Part shown: positions 1-9,024 of the stretch, one piece after another
How the letters are laid out: each line of letters begins with the position of its first letter
Position numbering within the stretch: position 1 is the first letter of the stretch
Source: JAUVKA01 sp964465145
Lineage (GTDB): Bacteria; Bacteroidota; Bacteroidia; Bacteroidales; UBA12481
Direction: 5' to 3'
Assembly (NCBI GenBank): GCA_964465145.1
Contig: CAYXJR010000019.1
Span: forward strand, 1 to 54,515
Length of the DNA: 54,515 nt
Position numbers and translations under genes: made by a program
The notes under the pieces: generated by a model
What the model was told of the DNA's origin: nothing
The model's input: the letters and a program-made list of their open reading frames with translations, nothing else
Database searches by the model: none

Positions 1-44
1 TACCTGATGATTGCAACTTTGGCAGTCGGAGCAACTGTTTAAGA

Positions 45-1376
45 TCAGTTTAACTCTTCCGGCAGAGAATCAGGCTTGATGGACAGTTTGTAGCTTTGTT
101 GTAATGGAACACTTTCATTATGGATCTTATGAAGACGGGAAAATGCTCCTGCCGGGGCTGGTTCAGATTCATATCTGAAATATAAATTGGTGTATAATGA
201 CTGTGAAGGGATTAGTATAATCAGGTTTTCCTCCTCAAAACGGTTTTCCTCAGCATAATGGAAATAAGCGTTGTACAGTGGCATTTCTTCTGAGGAAGTC
301 ATGTATTTTGTAGTATCTTTCCTCACATTGAATTCCAGATTACTGAGGTTGCCTGCAACATCCTCTACTTCGAAACTGATTTTATGTATTTCTTCATCCT
401 GGAAATCAATGTGGCCATTATTCATGGCAAATTGGTAAATGCTCAGATGATTATTGGGATCTATAAAAGTTTTATACATGGAAGTCCCCTTTTCCATGAA
501 CTCCCTGTAATCAATGAAACTGTTAATGTAGCGGCTTTCGGCGAAAGAGAACTCATCATTCCTTGAATTGAAATACAACTGGCCGTCAACAAACATTTTT
601 ATGCTAAATACGCCGCATTTGTTTGAGCTGCCATTGAGGAAATCGATTGTTTCGATACCAAGGCCAAAAGATTTATCGACTGGAATTGGTTGTTTGCCAG
701 TGATATGGTATTGTCCATCACCGCCGGTAATATGGTATTTCACAGGAGTTTTTAATACGGGCCCTCCTTTGAGCCTATAAAAATTTGCGCTGTATATTTC
801 AGGCTTACGGTTATCCTTAACATCCAAGGAAAAGAGAAGTGGGTTTACTGGATTTTCAGTTTGAGAGTCCCTGAGTTCAAAATGTAAGTGTGGGCCCATT
901 GAACTGCCTGAATTGCCGGAGACTGCTATTTGATCACTCTTATTAACCTGGAAAGTACCGGCTTCAGGATACAGATCAACCTTGAAAGATTTTAATCTGT
1001 ATTGTTGTTTTATTACATAATCGGCTATTTCCGGAGCAAACTCCTGCAGATGGCCATAAAGGGAGGTATAACCATTAGGGTGTTTCAAGTAGATAGCATT
1101 CCCGTAACCTCCGGGTTCGACCTTTATCCTTGAAACATAACCATCTTCAACAGAAAAAACGGGTTCGCCTGTCTTTCCCTGGGTTTTGATATCGATTCCT
1201 GAGTGAAAATGGTTGCTTCGAACTTCCCCAAAGTTTCCGGCTAAGAACAAATCAATGTTTATGGGAGCCCTGAAAGAAAACTTCTTTTGATTTACCTGGC
1301 TAAAGACTTTCATCGGATAGGCCAATGATAAGGAGGATATCATTGCCAAAATTAGTATGACAGTTTTTCTTTGCAT
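45..1376 (-). CDS. M23-family (LytM) peptidoglycan metallopeptidase, secreted
   Basis: A zinc endopeptidase of the M23/LytM family, expected to cut or bind peptidoglycan peptide bridges in the periplasm. The N-terminus is a signal peptide (hydrophobic stretch ending around residue 27, before VNQKKF). The two zinc motifs are visible: HSGID near residues 58-62 and GPHLHFE near 161-167, separated by the usual beta-rich core. The C-terminal 250 residues are a beta-rich domain typical of Bacteroidota homologues. I chose the ATG at 1376 (MQRK) over an upstream TTG at 1385 because a TAnnTTTG promoter box ends only seven bases upstream of it. The protein (443 residues) is about 100 residues shorter than the homologues I know. 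Past the stop, the same frame has a second stop two codons on and then reads AKVAIIR, so the tail may be truncated. Confidence is high for the family and lower for the 3' end. Confidence 0.88.
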   Translation of the reverse strand: MQRKTVILILAMISSLSLAYPMKVFSQVNQKKFSFRAPINIDLFLAGNFGEVRSNHFHSGIDIKTQGKTGEPVFSVEDGYVSRIKVEPGGYGNAIYLKHPNGYTSLYGHLQEFAPEIADYVIKQQYRLKSFKVDLYPEAGTFQVNKSDQIAVSGNSGSSMGPHLHFELRDSQTENPVNPLLFSLDVKDNRKPEIYSANFYRLKGGPVLKTPVKYHITGGDGQYHITGKQPIPVDKSFGLGIETIDFLNGSSNKCGVFSIKMFVDGQLYFNSRNDEFSFAESRYINSFIDYREFMEKGTSMYKTFIDPNNHLSIYQFAMNNGHIDFQDEEIHKISFEVEDVAGNLSNLEFNVRKDTTKYMTSSEEMPLYNAYFHYAEENRFEEENLIILIPSQSLYTNLYFRYESEPAPAGAFSRLHKIHNESVPLQQSYKLSIKPDSLPEELN

Positions 1377-1382
1377 GGGTGC

Positions 1383-1390
1383 CAAATTTA
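1383..1390 (-). promoter_or_regulatory. Bacteroidota -7 promoter box (TAAATTTG) for the M23 peptidase
   Basis: On the minus strand this reads TAAATTTG, an exact TAnnTTTG match. It ends seven bases before the ATG at 1376. The transcript would therefore start at or next to the start codon, giving a leaderless or nearly leaderless mRNA. Confidence 0.5.
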
Positions 1391-1444
1391 GTAAAGATCT
1401 AATTAATCTATCATAGATAAAAGTTGTGAGCCCCTCTGTTTTAT

Positions 1445-1475
1445 TTTGATATTATCTTACCGTGTGTTATTTTTG
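1445..1475 (+). promoter_or_regulatory. Full Bacteroidota promoter (TTTG - 19 bp - TATTTTTG)
   Basis: A TTTG -33 box at 1445-1448 is followed after 19 bases by TATTTTTG at 1468-1475. This matches the consensus of the primary sigma factor in Bacteroidota. It should drive the coiled-coil gene and zapA, with a leader of about ten bases. Confidence 0.7.
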
Positions 1476-1491
1476 TAATAAATAATTAACC

Positions 1492-1785
1492 ATGAATGGT
1501 GATCAGGATAGTTCAATGAAAGATTTAATTGACAGGGTTCACCTCTTAATGGAAAAATATGCGGCGCTAAAGAATCAATTTATCCAGATTAGTCGGGAAA
1601 ATGATGGTTTGCAAATTGCGGTAAGTGAACAAAAAGCAAAAATAGAATATATAGAATTACAGTATAAAACAGCAAAAATTGCATCAAATGTTCTGGCTCC
1701 GATGGAAGATAAAGAGGAGGCCAGAGGACAGATAAACAGGATAGTGCGGGAAATTGATGATTGTATTGCACTTTTGAACATATAA
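1492..1785 (+). CDS. Small coiled-coil protein upstream of ZapA (ZapB-like role possible)
   Basis: A 97-residue protein, almost entirely helical and heptad-patterned (roughly residues 8-65 and 72-95), with no signal peptide or membrane segment. In Bacteroidota a short coiled-coil ORF commonly sits directly in front of zapA. That position suggests a partner in divisome assembly, by analogy with ZapB, but there is no sequence signature that proves it. It has its own consensus promoter at 1445-1475. The next gene, zapA, starts 10 bases after its stop, so the two are almost certainly co-transcribed. Function is inferred from context only. Confidence 0.75.
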   Translation: MNGDQDSSMKDLIDRVHLLMEKYAALKNQFIQISRENDGLQIAVSEQKAKIEYIELQYKTAKIASNVLAPMEDKEEARGQINRIVREIDDCIALLNI

Positions 1786-1795
1786 AGCGGGAAGG

Positions 1796-2086
1796 ATGGA
1801 TGGTAAATTCCACATTAAATTACAGATTGTTGGCAGATACTATCCTCTGGTTATTGAGAGGAAGGATGAGGAACGGCTTAGAAAAGCTGCAAAACTTATA
1901 AACGAGAAGGTAGCACAGTATAAACAGCGATACAGAGATAAAGATATTCAGGATTTTTTAGCCATGACTTCTTTGCAGTTTGTACTAAAAGAGTTAGATT
2001 TGAATGAGAAGATAGAAAATCAACCTGTTTTTTCAGCCATTCGAGATTTGGCAGATGAATTGGAAGATTTTGTTCAAAATGAGTAA
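1796..2086 (+). CDS. zapA: Cell division protein ZapA
   Basis: A 96-residue ZapA-family protein. The N-terminal half carries the family pattern: a short beta segment (FHIKLQIVGRYYPL) followed by the conserved ER...LRKAAKLIN helix. The C-terminal half is a helix that forms the antiparallel coiled coil of the ZapA tetramer. ZapA crosslinks FtsZ protofilaments at midcell. Length is normal for the family. The ATG at 1796 gives the expected N-terminus. It is encoded just behind the coiled-coil gene and just ahead of the 6S RNA gene, an order that recurs across Bacteroidota and supports the call. Confidence 0.9.
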   Translation: MDGKFHIKLQIVGRYYPLVIERKDEERLRKAAKLINEKVAQYKQRYRDKDIQDFLAMTSLQFVLKELDLNEKIENQPVFSAIRDLADELEDFVQNE

Positions 2087-2099
2087 ACGCGTTCTTTGC
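2069..2099 (+). promoter_or_regulatory. Probable 6S RNA promoter (TTTG - 19 bp - GTTCTTTG)
   Basis: TTTG at 2069-2072 lies inside the end of zapA. It is followed after 19 bases by GTTCTTTG at 2092-2099, one mismatch from TAnnTTTG. The predicted start falls within a few bases of the 6S RNA 5' end. Confidence 0.5.
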
Positions 2100-2105
2100 A
2101 TAATA

Positions 2106-2315
2106 AATACTGCCCGTATTAATCCTTTGGTTTTGTAAAACTCAACGTTTATACAATTGGAGCAATGCTCATAATCTCATAGAACAGGCCTCTTTATCCC
2201 GGCACTTGTGCCGGAAGAGCTTCTTAGGAAGCCGGTGGAAGTTCGAAGAGATTGGCGGCTCCATCCCTGACTTACTGGAGTTTTCTCACAAAGGATCTGG
2301 TACGGGCTTTTTTTT
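2106..2315 (+). ncRNA. ssrS: 6S RNA (SsrS)
   Basis: The roughly 205-base gap between zapA and rny holds no ORF but folds as a 6S RNA. The 5' end GCCCGTA (2112-2118) pairs with the 3' end TACGGGC (2301-2307), and AATCC just inside it pairs with GGAT. A GC-rich arm with internal hairpins occupies the middle (GGCACTTGTGCC, 2201-2212). A run of eight T follows the closing stem at 2308-2315, consistent with a Rho-independent end. 6S RNA binds the housekeeping RNA polymerase holoenzyme and mimics an open promoter. The zapA - 6S - rny location is characteristic of Bacteroidota. The exact 5' end is estimated to within about five bases. Confidence 0.88.
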
Positions 2316-2364
2316 AAATTCAAGGGATTGATCCCTAATCATATATAAACATAATACAGACAAT

Positions 2365-3900
2365 ATGACTATAGAAATCATAATAGGAACCCTGTCTTTT
2401 TTGGTAGGGGGAATTTTGGCTTTTTTTCTGGGAAGGACCAGCCTTCAGAATAAGTCGAACAATATTATGAAGGAGGCTGAAGCTGAGGCAGAGATGATCA
2501 AGAAAGACAAGATCCTGCAGGCAAAAGAGAAATTCCTTCAACTGAAAACGGAACATGAAAAGGTCATCAATGAAAAGAACAGTAAGATTCTGATGGCAGA
2601 GAATAAAATCAAGCAAAGAGAAGCCAGTCTTTCTCAGCGAATCGAAGATAACCAGAGAAAGATGAAGGAGAACGAAGCCATTCGGAGCAATTTGGATTCT
2701 CAATTGGAATTGGTGAATAAGCGCTCTGCGGAATTAGAAAAGATACAATTCCAGGCAGTTGAAAAACTTGAGGCCATCTCCGGACTTTCCGCTGCTGAAG
2801 CAAAAGAGAACCTGATAGATTCTCTTCGTAGCGAAGCAAAGACCGAAGCCATGACTTATATTTCAGAGGTCATGGATGAGGCAAAGATGAATGCCAACCG
2901 AGATGCCAAAAAAATTGTTATTAATACCATACAACGTGTCGCCGCGGAAGAAGCAATCGAGAATTCTGTTACAGTATTCAATATTGAAAATGACGATATT
3001 AAAGGAAGAATTATTGGTAGGGAAGGCCGTAATATCAGGGCTCTTGAGGCTGCAACAGGGGTTGAAATCATTGTGGATGACACACCTGAAGCAATCATCT
3101 TATCAGCTTTTGATCCTGTCAGACGCGAAGTGGCCCGCCTTGCCCTTCACCAACTTGTTACCGATGGAAGAATCCATCCGGCCAGAATAGAAGAGGTGGT
3201 AAAAAAAGTACACAAGCAAATTGAAGAGGAGATTAATGAGACCGGGAGAAGAACCACTATCGATCTGGGTATCCATGGGTTGCATCCCGAGTTGATACGG
3301 CTTGTCGGAAAAATGAAATATCGCTCTTCTTATGGGCAAAATCTGCTTCAGCATTCCAGGGAAGTGGCAAACTTATGTTCGATTATGGCTGCCGAATTAG
3401 GAATGAATGCTAAAATTGCCAAGAGAGCCGGCTTGCTGCATGATATAGGTAAAGTGGCTGATGAAGAGCCTGAATTACCGCACGCACTGCTGGGAATGAA
3501 GCTGGCTGAAAGGTATAAAGAGAAGCCTGATATAGTCAATTCCATCGGTTCTCACCATGAGGAAGTGGAGATGTCAACCCTTTTTGCACCTATCGTTCAG
3601 GTGTGCGATGCTATTTCCGGGGCTCGGCCGGGTGCCCGAAGGGAAGCCGTGGAATCATATATCAAAAGGCTAAAGGGCCTTGAAGAACTGGCATTGAACC
3701 ATCCCGGTGTGGTGAAAACCTATGCAATACAAGCTGGGCGCGAATTACGGGTAATCGTTGGCTCCGAAAAAGTCTCAGACAAAGAGGCGGAAACCCTGTC
3801 ATACGACATAGCTAAAAAGATTCAGGATGAAATGACTTATCCCGGCCAGGTGAAAATTACGGTGATCCGTGAGACCCGGGCGGTGAATTATGCTAAGTAG
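2365..3900 (+). CDS. rny: Ribonuclease Y
   Basis: A 511-residue endoribonuclease with all four expected parts. There is an N-terminal membrane anchor (about residues 3-22) and a long charged coiled coil (about 28-190). A KH RNA-binding domain around 205-270 contains GRIIGREGRN. An HD phosphohydrolase domain follows, with the metal-binding HDIG motif (LLHDIGKV) near residue 357 and an upstream histidine in HSREVA. Length matches the family. RNase Y initiates mRNA decay at the inner membrane face. The gene follows 6S RNA after about 50 bases and is followed 6 bases later by a kinase gene, suggesting a shared transcript. Confidence 0.96.
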   Translation: MTIEIIIGTLSFLVGGILAFFLGRTSLQNKSNNIMKEAEAEAEMIKKDKILQAKEKFLQLKTEHEKVINEKNSKILMAENKIKQREASLSQRIEDNQRKMKENEAIRSNLDSQLELVNKRSAELEKIQFQAVEKLEAISGLSAAEAKENLIDSLRSEAKTEAMTYISEVMDEAKMNANRDAKKIVINTIQRVAAEEAIENSVTVFNIENDDIKGRIIGREGRNIRALEAATGVEIIVDDTPEAIILSAFDPVRREVARLALHQLVTDGRIHPARIEEVVKKVHKQIEEEINETGRRTTIDLGIHGLHPELIRLVGKMKYRSSYGQNLLQHSREVANLCSIMAAELGMNAKIAKRAGLLHDIGKVADEEPELPHALLGMKLAERYKEKPDIVNSIGSHHEEVEMSTLFAPIVQVCDAISGARPGARREAVESYIKRLKGLEELALNHPGVVKTYAIQAGRELRVIVGSEKVSDKEAETLSYDIAKKIQDEMTYPGQVKITVIRETRAVNYAK

Positions 3901-3906
3901 ATTAAG

Positions 3907-4950
3907 ATGCTAAACCCTGTTGAGCAATTGGGTAAATTGTTTGTAAAATGGTCCGGCACCAAAGCCCGGACCATTTTACCTTTGCCCCAGTCGGGTTCTT
4001 CCAGATTATATTTCCGGCTTGAGAACGGCTCTGATTCTGCCGTAGGGGTTTACCATAATGACTTTAAGGAAAATGATGCCTTTGTTTACTTCGCTCGTCA
4101 TTTCCATAACAGTGGATTGCCTGTTCCACAAATCTATTTTGAAGATCTTTCCAAGAAGGTTTATCTCCAGCAGGATCTGGGGGATACTATGCTTTTTGAT
4201 CTGACTGAAAGGGTAGATGACCCTGGCGCACAGATTTTAATGCGCAATAGCCTGGATCAGGTTATCTATTGGCTTCCACGCCTGCAGGTACTTGGGCATG
4301 AGGGACTCAATTACGATAAAGCTACTCCCAGAAAAGCCTTTGATATACAATCCATGATGTGGGATTTGAACTATTTCAAATACCACTTCCTGAAATTATC
4401 AGGTATTACCTTTGACGAACAGCAACTTGAGTATGATTTCATATGCCTGTCGGAATATCTCAGTAAGGCTTCCAGAGATTTTTTTCTCTACAGGGATTTT
4501 CAATCAAGAAACATAATGGTTCAGGACGGACAAGTTTGGTTCATCGATTTTCAGGGCGGCCGACAGGGGTATCCTGCGTACGACCTTGCTTCTTTACTTT
4601 TTGATGCCAAGGCCGGATTCTCACCCGAACTGCGTGATGATCTTTACAGGAAGTATATTTCTAATATAAAAGAGATATGCGACATAGATGAGCGCGAGTT
4701 TGAGGAGTACTATCCGGGCTTTGTCCTTATCCGTAAAATGCAGGCTATGGGAGCATTTGGATTTAGGGGCCTGATTGAGCGAAAATCACATTTCCTTCAA
4801 AGTATACCACCTGCTATAGCAAATCTGGAATGGTTGACCGGCCATTATGAGCTTAATATTGATATCCCGGAATTATGGAGGGTATTGACTATACTCCCAA
4901 AATCCAAATTTATTGAAAAAGTGGAGGAGCAGATAAAATCTTTAGAATGA
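3907..4950 (+). CDS. APH-fold sugar kinase, AmgK-like (cell-wall recycling)
   Basis: A 347-residue phosphotransferase of the aminoglycoside phosphotransferase (APH) superfamily. The catalytic loop reads YRDFQSRNIM, where the usual HxDxxxxN has Tyr in place of His as in many AmgK relatives. The metal-binding segment is IDFQGGRQGYPAYDL. In other bacteria AmgK phosphorylates N-acetylmuramate or N-acetylglucosamine at the anomeric carbon, and the product is activated by the nucleotidyltransferase MurU. Here the next gene (5048) is a MurU-like nucleotidyltransferase, which supports that pathway. The gene begins 6 bases after rny. The kinase family is certain; the muramate substrate is inferred from the neighbour. 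Confidence 0.8.
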   Translation: MLNPVEQLGKLFVKWSGTKARTILPLPQSGSSRLYFRLENGSDSAVGVYHNDFKENDAFVYFARHFHNSGLPVPQIYFEDLSKKVYLQQDLGDTMLFDLTERVDDPGAQILMRNSLDQVIYWLPRLQVLGHEGLNYDKATPRKAFDIQSMMWDLNYFKYHFLKLSGITFDEQQLEYDFICLSEYLSKASRDFFLYRDFQSRNIMVQDGQVWFIDFQGGRQGYPAYDLASLLFDAKAGFSPELRDDLYRKYISNIKEICDIDEREFEEYYPGFVLIRKMQAMGAFGFRGLIERKSHFLQSIPPAIANLEWLTGHYELNIDIPELWRVLTILPKSKFIEKVEEQIKSLE

Positions 4951-5047
4951 TAAATTGAGTCAGGAGAATATATTCCAACATTCTGAGCTTATAAAACCCA
5001 ATTTATATCAATTTAATTTTAACTGCTGAAACAAGTATTTTATTCCT

Positions 5048-5797
5048 ATGAAAGCAATGATCCTAGCGGCAGGAGAGGGCACCAGATTGATGCCTCTGAC
5101 TCTGGACCAACCGAAGGCACTTGTTGCTTTCCTTGGGGTTCCAATGCTGGAAATTCTAATACGGCATTTAGTAAGGGAAGGTTTCAAAGATATCATAATC
5201 AATGTTTTTCATTTCAAGGAGCAGATAATACGTTTTGTGAATGATAATAAGGGTTTTGGAGCTAATGTGGTTTTTTCTGAAGAAGATCAGTTACTCGATA
5301 CAGGAGGAGGAATCAAAAAAGCTATGCCATACCTGGGTACCGAGCCTGTATTGTTCCATAATGTGGATGTATTAACTGATATCAATCTCCATGATTTTTA
5401 CCGGGATCATCTTTTATGGGGAGGAATGGCTTCCCTGGCAACAAAAGACAGGCCCACGTCCAGGCACTTGCTCCTGGATAAGGGAGGCCGTATTGTTGGA
5501 TGGCAGCATTTGGAAAAACGCATACGCATACTTTCCCGTAAAAGCCCTCGAGGATACCATGAAACCGCCTTTAGTGGGGTCTATATCCTCGATCCCGCAA
5601 TTTTCAAGCTATTTCCTGAGGAAAATATTTTCTCCCTGACTCCCTGGCTCATCGAATTGTTAAGTAACTATGAGATACGGGGCTGGGACCATGCGGATAA
5701 TTACTGGTTTGATCTGGGTACAGCAGCAAACCTGAAAAAGGCAGAGAAAAAATTACTTCCCGATCCGGATAAGCCTGCGACTTTTGTCCCCCTCTAA
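5048..5797 (+). CDS. Sugar-1-phosphate nucleotidyltransferase, MurU-like
   Basis: A 249-residue GT-A fold nucleotidyltransferase. The N-terminal signature AAGEGTRLMPLT (residues 7-18) followed by PKA is the nucleotide-binding loop. NVDVLTD near residue 105 holds the metal-binding Asp. There is no left-handed beta-helix acyltransferase domain, as expected for MurU and unlike GlmU. Together with the preceding APH-type kinase it forms a kinase/uridylyltransferase pair that would turn recycled amino sugars into UDP-MurNAc or UDP-GlcNAc. The ATG at 5048 gives the standard MKAMILAAG start. The product specificity is inferred, not shown. Confidence 0.85.
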   Translation: MKAMILAAGEGTRLMPLTLDQPKALVAFLGVPMLEILIRHLVREGFKDIIINVFHFKEQIIRFVNDNKGFGANVVFSEEDQLLDTGGGIKKAMPYLGTEPVLFHNVDVLTDINLHDFYRDHLLWGGMASLATKDRPTSRHLLLDKGGRIVGWQHLEKRIRILSRKSPRGYHETAFSGVYILDPAIFKLFPEENIFSLTPWLIELLSNYEIRGWDHADNYWFDLGTAANLKKAEKKLLPDPDKPATFVPL

Positions 5798-5837
5798 ATG
5801 GAAAATTGTACCTTAGGTCCTTGAGTAAATTGAGCCT

Positions 5838-8800
5838 GTGTCAGAACTGAAGATATATACAGCATCTGCCGGATCGGGGAAAACATTCCAATTGACCCGG
5901 CATTACCTCGATCTGCTCTTCAGAGAGCCCGACAATTACAAAAAAATACTCGCCGTAACATTTACCAACAAAGCTGCCGGTGAATTGAAAGATAGGGTAA
6001 TCCGGGAACTCGTGACTATTAGCAGCAATAATCCCGGCACCTCAGGCCATTTTAAATATCTGACAGAATTATTGAAAAAGGATGAAGATATGCTTCAAAA
6101 GAGAGCACGAAATATTCTTCGGAAGATTTTGCAGGATTATGGGCATTTTAGTATCGGAACCATCGACCATTTTTTTCAACAAGTATTGAGATCTTTTAGC
6201 AAAGAGGTTGGAATCCATAGTGGATTCAGCCTTGAGCTGAATTCAAGTATTTTTCTTAATGGGTCCATTGATCTGATGATGGGCGACCTGGATAAGGATC
6301 CAGGATTATTAAACTGGCTTGGGAAATGGGTCGATTACAAGATTAATAATGATGAGAGCTGGAGCCGGGTAGAGAAAGATCTGAAAACCATTGGTTATGA
6401 ATTTCTGAAAGAGGAATTAATGGAAGTCATGGGAGATGACGGTCAGGTGGGTAATGATAAGTACAGTGAAGAATCCATTTCTAAATTCGACTCTTTGATC
6501 AATGGGATTGAGAAATCATTTGAAAAGGAGTTGAAAACTATTGTCAGCAGTACCCGGGATGTTTTGGATCGGTTGGACTTAAAAACAGGTGATTTTAAAG
6601 GTGCAGGAAGAAGTCCTGTCGCTTTTCTCCTTGCTCTGAGCCCTGAAATCCTTCAAACAAGGGGCCGGCATAAAAATGCTATTGATAATTCTGAAGATTG
6701 GTACAGGAAAGACCTGCCACCTCAAACCCGGGATAGAGTCATTACCGCCTGGGCCGAGGGTTTAAATGATTTGCTCAGGCAGACCAATGATTTTCTCGAC
6801 CAGAATGAACCTGTATACCAATCGGCAGTGTTAATTCGCCAGTACTTGTTTTCTCTCGGGCTGACAGGAAAACTTTTGAAATACATAAATAGTTTTTCTG
6901 ATAAGAGCAACAGCTTGTTAATAAATTTGACGGCTCCACTCCTTTCACGCATCATAGGCGATAATCCTTCTCCATTTATCTACGAAAAAGTTGGAACTTA
7001 TTATGATCATTTTATGATCGATGAGTTTCAGGATACTTCTAATCTTCAGTGGGCCAATTTTTTGCCCTTAATCAGGAATAGCCTTTCTGAAGATGATTTC
7101 AGTATGGTGGTTGGAGATGTTAAGCAATCCATATTTAGATGGAGGAATAGCAATTGGAAGCTGATGGCAGAAACGGCCGAAAAGGATCTTGAGAACTTTG
7201 GGGTGGATAAGAGCCCTCTTGATAAAAACTGGAGAAGCCGGGAATCAATCATTGATTTTAATAATGATTTATTTTCTCTGGCACCCCCAAAACTTGTTGA
7301 AAAAAACCGGCAGGAATTAGATTCTTATAATGGACACAGCAACTTAGACCCTGAATTACTTAGCAAAATTTACGCGAATGCTCATCAGGAAAAAGGTGAT
7401 AGTAAACCTGGAGGATATGTAGAGGTTAATTTTCAGGAAGAAGCAAACACTGAAACCGAAACTGAGAACTGGGATATGAAAATACCTCAATTGATCGAGG
7501 ATCTCCAGATTAAATTCGGTTATCGGCCTGAGGACATCGTTTTCCTGGTACGAACTAACAAACAAGTAAGATCAATAGTCAACCTTCTTCAGGCCTATCG
7601 GGAGAATCATCCCGATAAGGATGGTTGCTCTTATAATATTGTTTCCTCCCAAAGCTATCAATTGCGGAACTCGGCGGCCATACGCTGCATTATTTGGGCG
7701 ATCAGGTATATCATTGAACCGGAGGATTCTTATTTCCAGGCAAGGCTGGCTCAGGAATTCATCAGCCTGAAAAAAAAGCAGCCAGCAGATTCCGATTTTT
7801 TGAATATGATGAATCTGTCGCGTGATCAAGAGGTTTTTAATAAATTATTACCCGAGGAGCTGCAGCAAAACCGGTTGCTGTACCGTTACGCATCCTGCAT
7901 AAGGGTGATCGAAGAGATCATTAGGATTTTACAATTGCAAAAGGATAGCAGAGAAATGCCCTACCTAATGGCTTTCCGGGATCAGGTCATTTCTGGAATT
8001 GGAACAAAAGACAAGCTTGAGGATTTGTCGGGATGGTGGGACGACCAGGGAATGGAAGTGACCGTGCCCATGACAGAGCAAACTGGTTCTATGCGCGTAA
8101 TGACTATCCATAAAGCCAAAGGGCTGGAGTTTAAAACGGTGATTTTACCTTATTGTGATTGGGAAATGGGAGGGGGAAGTTTAAATCAGCTAATCTGGGT
8201 TGATACTGAAGGCACAGTTTTTGACCAAGTCCCTCTTGTCCCGGTAAAATTTGTGAAAAAACTGGCCCTGTCAAGTTTCTCATCAATGTATTTTGAGGAA
8301 AAGATACAAATTTACCTGGATAACCTTAACCTCTTATATGTTGCATTTACCCGTGCAGAGGATCGCTTGTATGCCTTTTGTCCATATAAATCAAAGAGAG
8401 GCAGCTACACTGTAAGCGAATTATTAAAAGATGTTCTTTATTCTGATCGATCTACATTCTCTAAATACTCTTTTGGCAATCCCGACACTTACCCGAGTTA
8501 TGGAAAGAAGCCTAAAGGTCCGCAAATTGTTGATTTGATACCTTATCAGCCTGAACCTTTTTCAGGAATAACAGGCCTTCGGCAAGTATATGATTCTGAA
8601 CCCATACACCATGGTAGAATTATGCATGAGATTTTGGAAAGGACTGAAACACTACCTGACCTGGATCTGGCAATTAATGAAATGCTTGAGAAAGGAGAAT
8701 TATCAAGGGAAGAGGCCGGGGTTGTGTTGGCCCATTTGACCCGGCTGCTTAATAGAATTGATTTAGTTGATTGGTTTAATGGCAAGTATGTTATTTATAG

Positions 8801-9023
8801 AGAGAGAAGTATTTTGGTTCCTGGAAAAGGAGAAATTCGGCCAGACCGATTGATGGAGGATGAAAATGAACTGATCATTCTTGATTACAAGTTTGGTGAA
8901 CCACGGGAGTCGCACGGTAAACAGGTGAGGGGATATAAATTGGCACTTGAAAAGATGGGATATAAGCAGGTAAGGGCGTACTTGTTATATCCTGAATCAG
9001 GTCAATTACAGGAAATAGCCTGA
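5838..9023 (+). CDS. AddA-like UvrD-family helicase/nuclease
   Basis: A 1061-residue UvrD/Rep superfamily DNA helicase with a C-terminal RecB-type nuclease domain. Walker A is ASAGSGKT (residues 9-16), followed by motif Ia VTFTNKAA. The Walker B region reads MIDEFQDTS near residue 394, motif III VGDVKQSIFRWR, motif V MTIHKAKGLEF and motif VI VAFTRAEDRLY. The C-terminus carries the nuclease signature LDYKFG. It is the Bacteroidota counterpart of AddA/RecB for double-strand break processing. Its partner, the AddB-like nuclease, is encoded 6 kb away at 15034 rather than adjacent. Translation starts at GTG 5838, which gives MSELKIYTASAGSGKT. Confidence 0.9.
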   Translation: MSELKIYTASAGSGKTFQLTRHYLDLLFREPDNYKKILAVTFTNKAAGELKDRVIRELVTISSNNPGTSGHFKYLTELLKKDEDMLQKRARNILRKILQDYGHFSIGTIDHFFQQVLRSFSKEVGIHSGFSLELNSSIFLNGSIDLMMGDLDKDPGLLNWLGKWVDYKINNDESWSRVEKDLKTIGYEFLKEELMEVMGDDGQVGNDKYSEESISKFDSLINGIEKSFEKELKTIVSSTRDVLDRLDLKTGDFKGAGRSPVAFLLALSPEILQTRGRHKNAIDNSEDWYRKDLPPQTRDRVITAWAEGLNDLLRQTNDFLDQNEPVYQSAVLIRQYLFSLGLTGKLLKYINSFSDKSNSLLINLTAPLLSRIIGDNPSPFIYEKVGTYYDHFMIDEFQDTSNLQWANFLPLIRNSLSEDDFSMVVGDVKQSIFRWRNSNWKLMAETAEKDLENFGVDKSPLDKNWRSRESIIDFNNDLFSLAPPKLVEKNRQELDSYNGHSNLDPELLSKIYANAHQEKGDSKPGGYVEVNFQEEANTETETENWDMKIPQLIEDLQIKFGYRPEDIVFLVRTNKQVRSIVNLLQAYRENHPDKDGCSYNIVSSQSYQLRNSAAIRCIIWAIRYIIEPEDSYFQARLAQEFISLKKKQPADSDFLNMMNLSRDQEVFNKLLPEELQQNRLLYRYASCIRVIEEIIRILQLQKDSREMPYLMAFRDQVISGIGTKDKLEDLSGWWDDQGMEVTVPMTEQTGSMRVMTIHKAKGLEFKTVILPYCDWEMGGGSLNQLIWVDTEGTVFDQVPLVPVKFVKKLALSSFSSMYFEEKIQIYLDNLNLLYVAFTRAEDRLYAFCPYKSKRGSYTVSELLKDVLYSDRSTFSKYSFGNPDTYPSYGKKPKGPQIVDLIPYQPEPFSGITGLRQVYDSEPIHHGRIMHEILERTETLPDLDLAINEMLEKGELSREEAGVVLAHLTRLLNRIDLVDWFNGKYVIYRERSILVPGKGEIRPDRLMEDENELIILDYKFGEPRESHGKQVRGYKLALEKMGYKQVRAYLLYPESGQLQEIA

Positions 9024-9024
9024 T

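Noticed and set aside
6722..6955. Many antisense or alternate-frame ORFs of 60-120 codons across the core genes (for example here and at 36109-36861).
   Set aside because: They overlap strongly supported genes, show no recognisable domains and lack their own promoters or ribosome sites.
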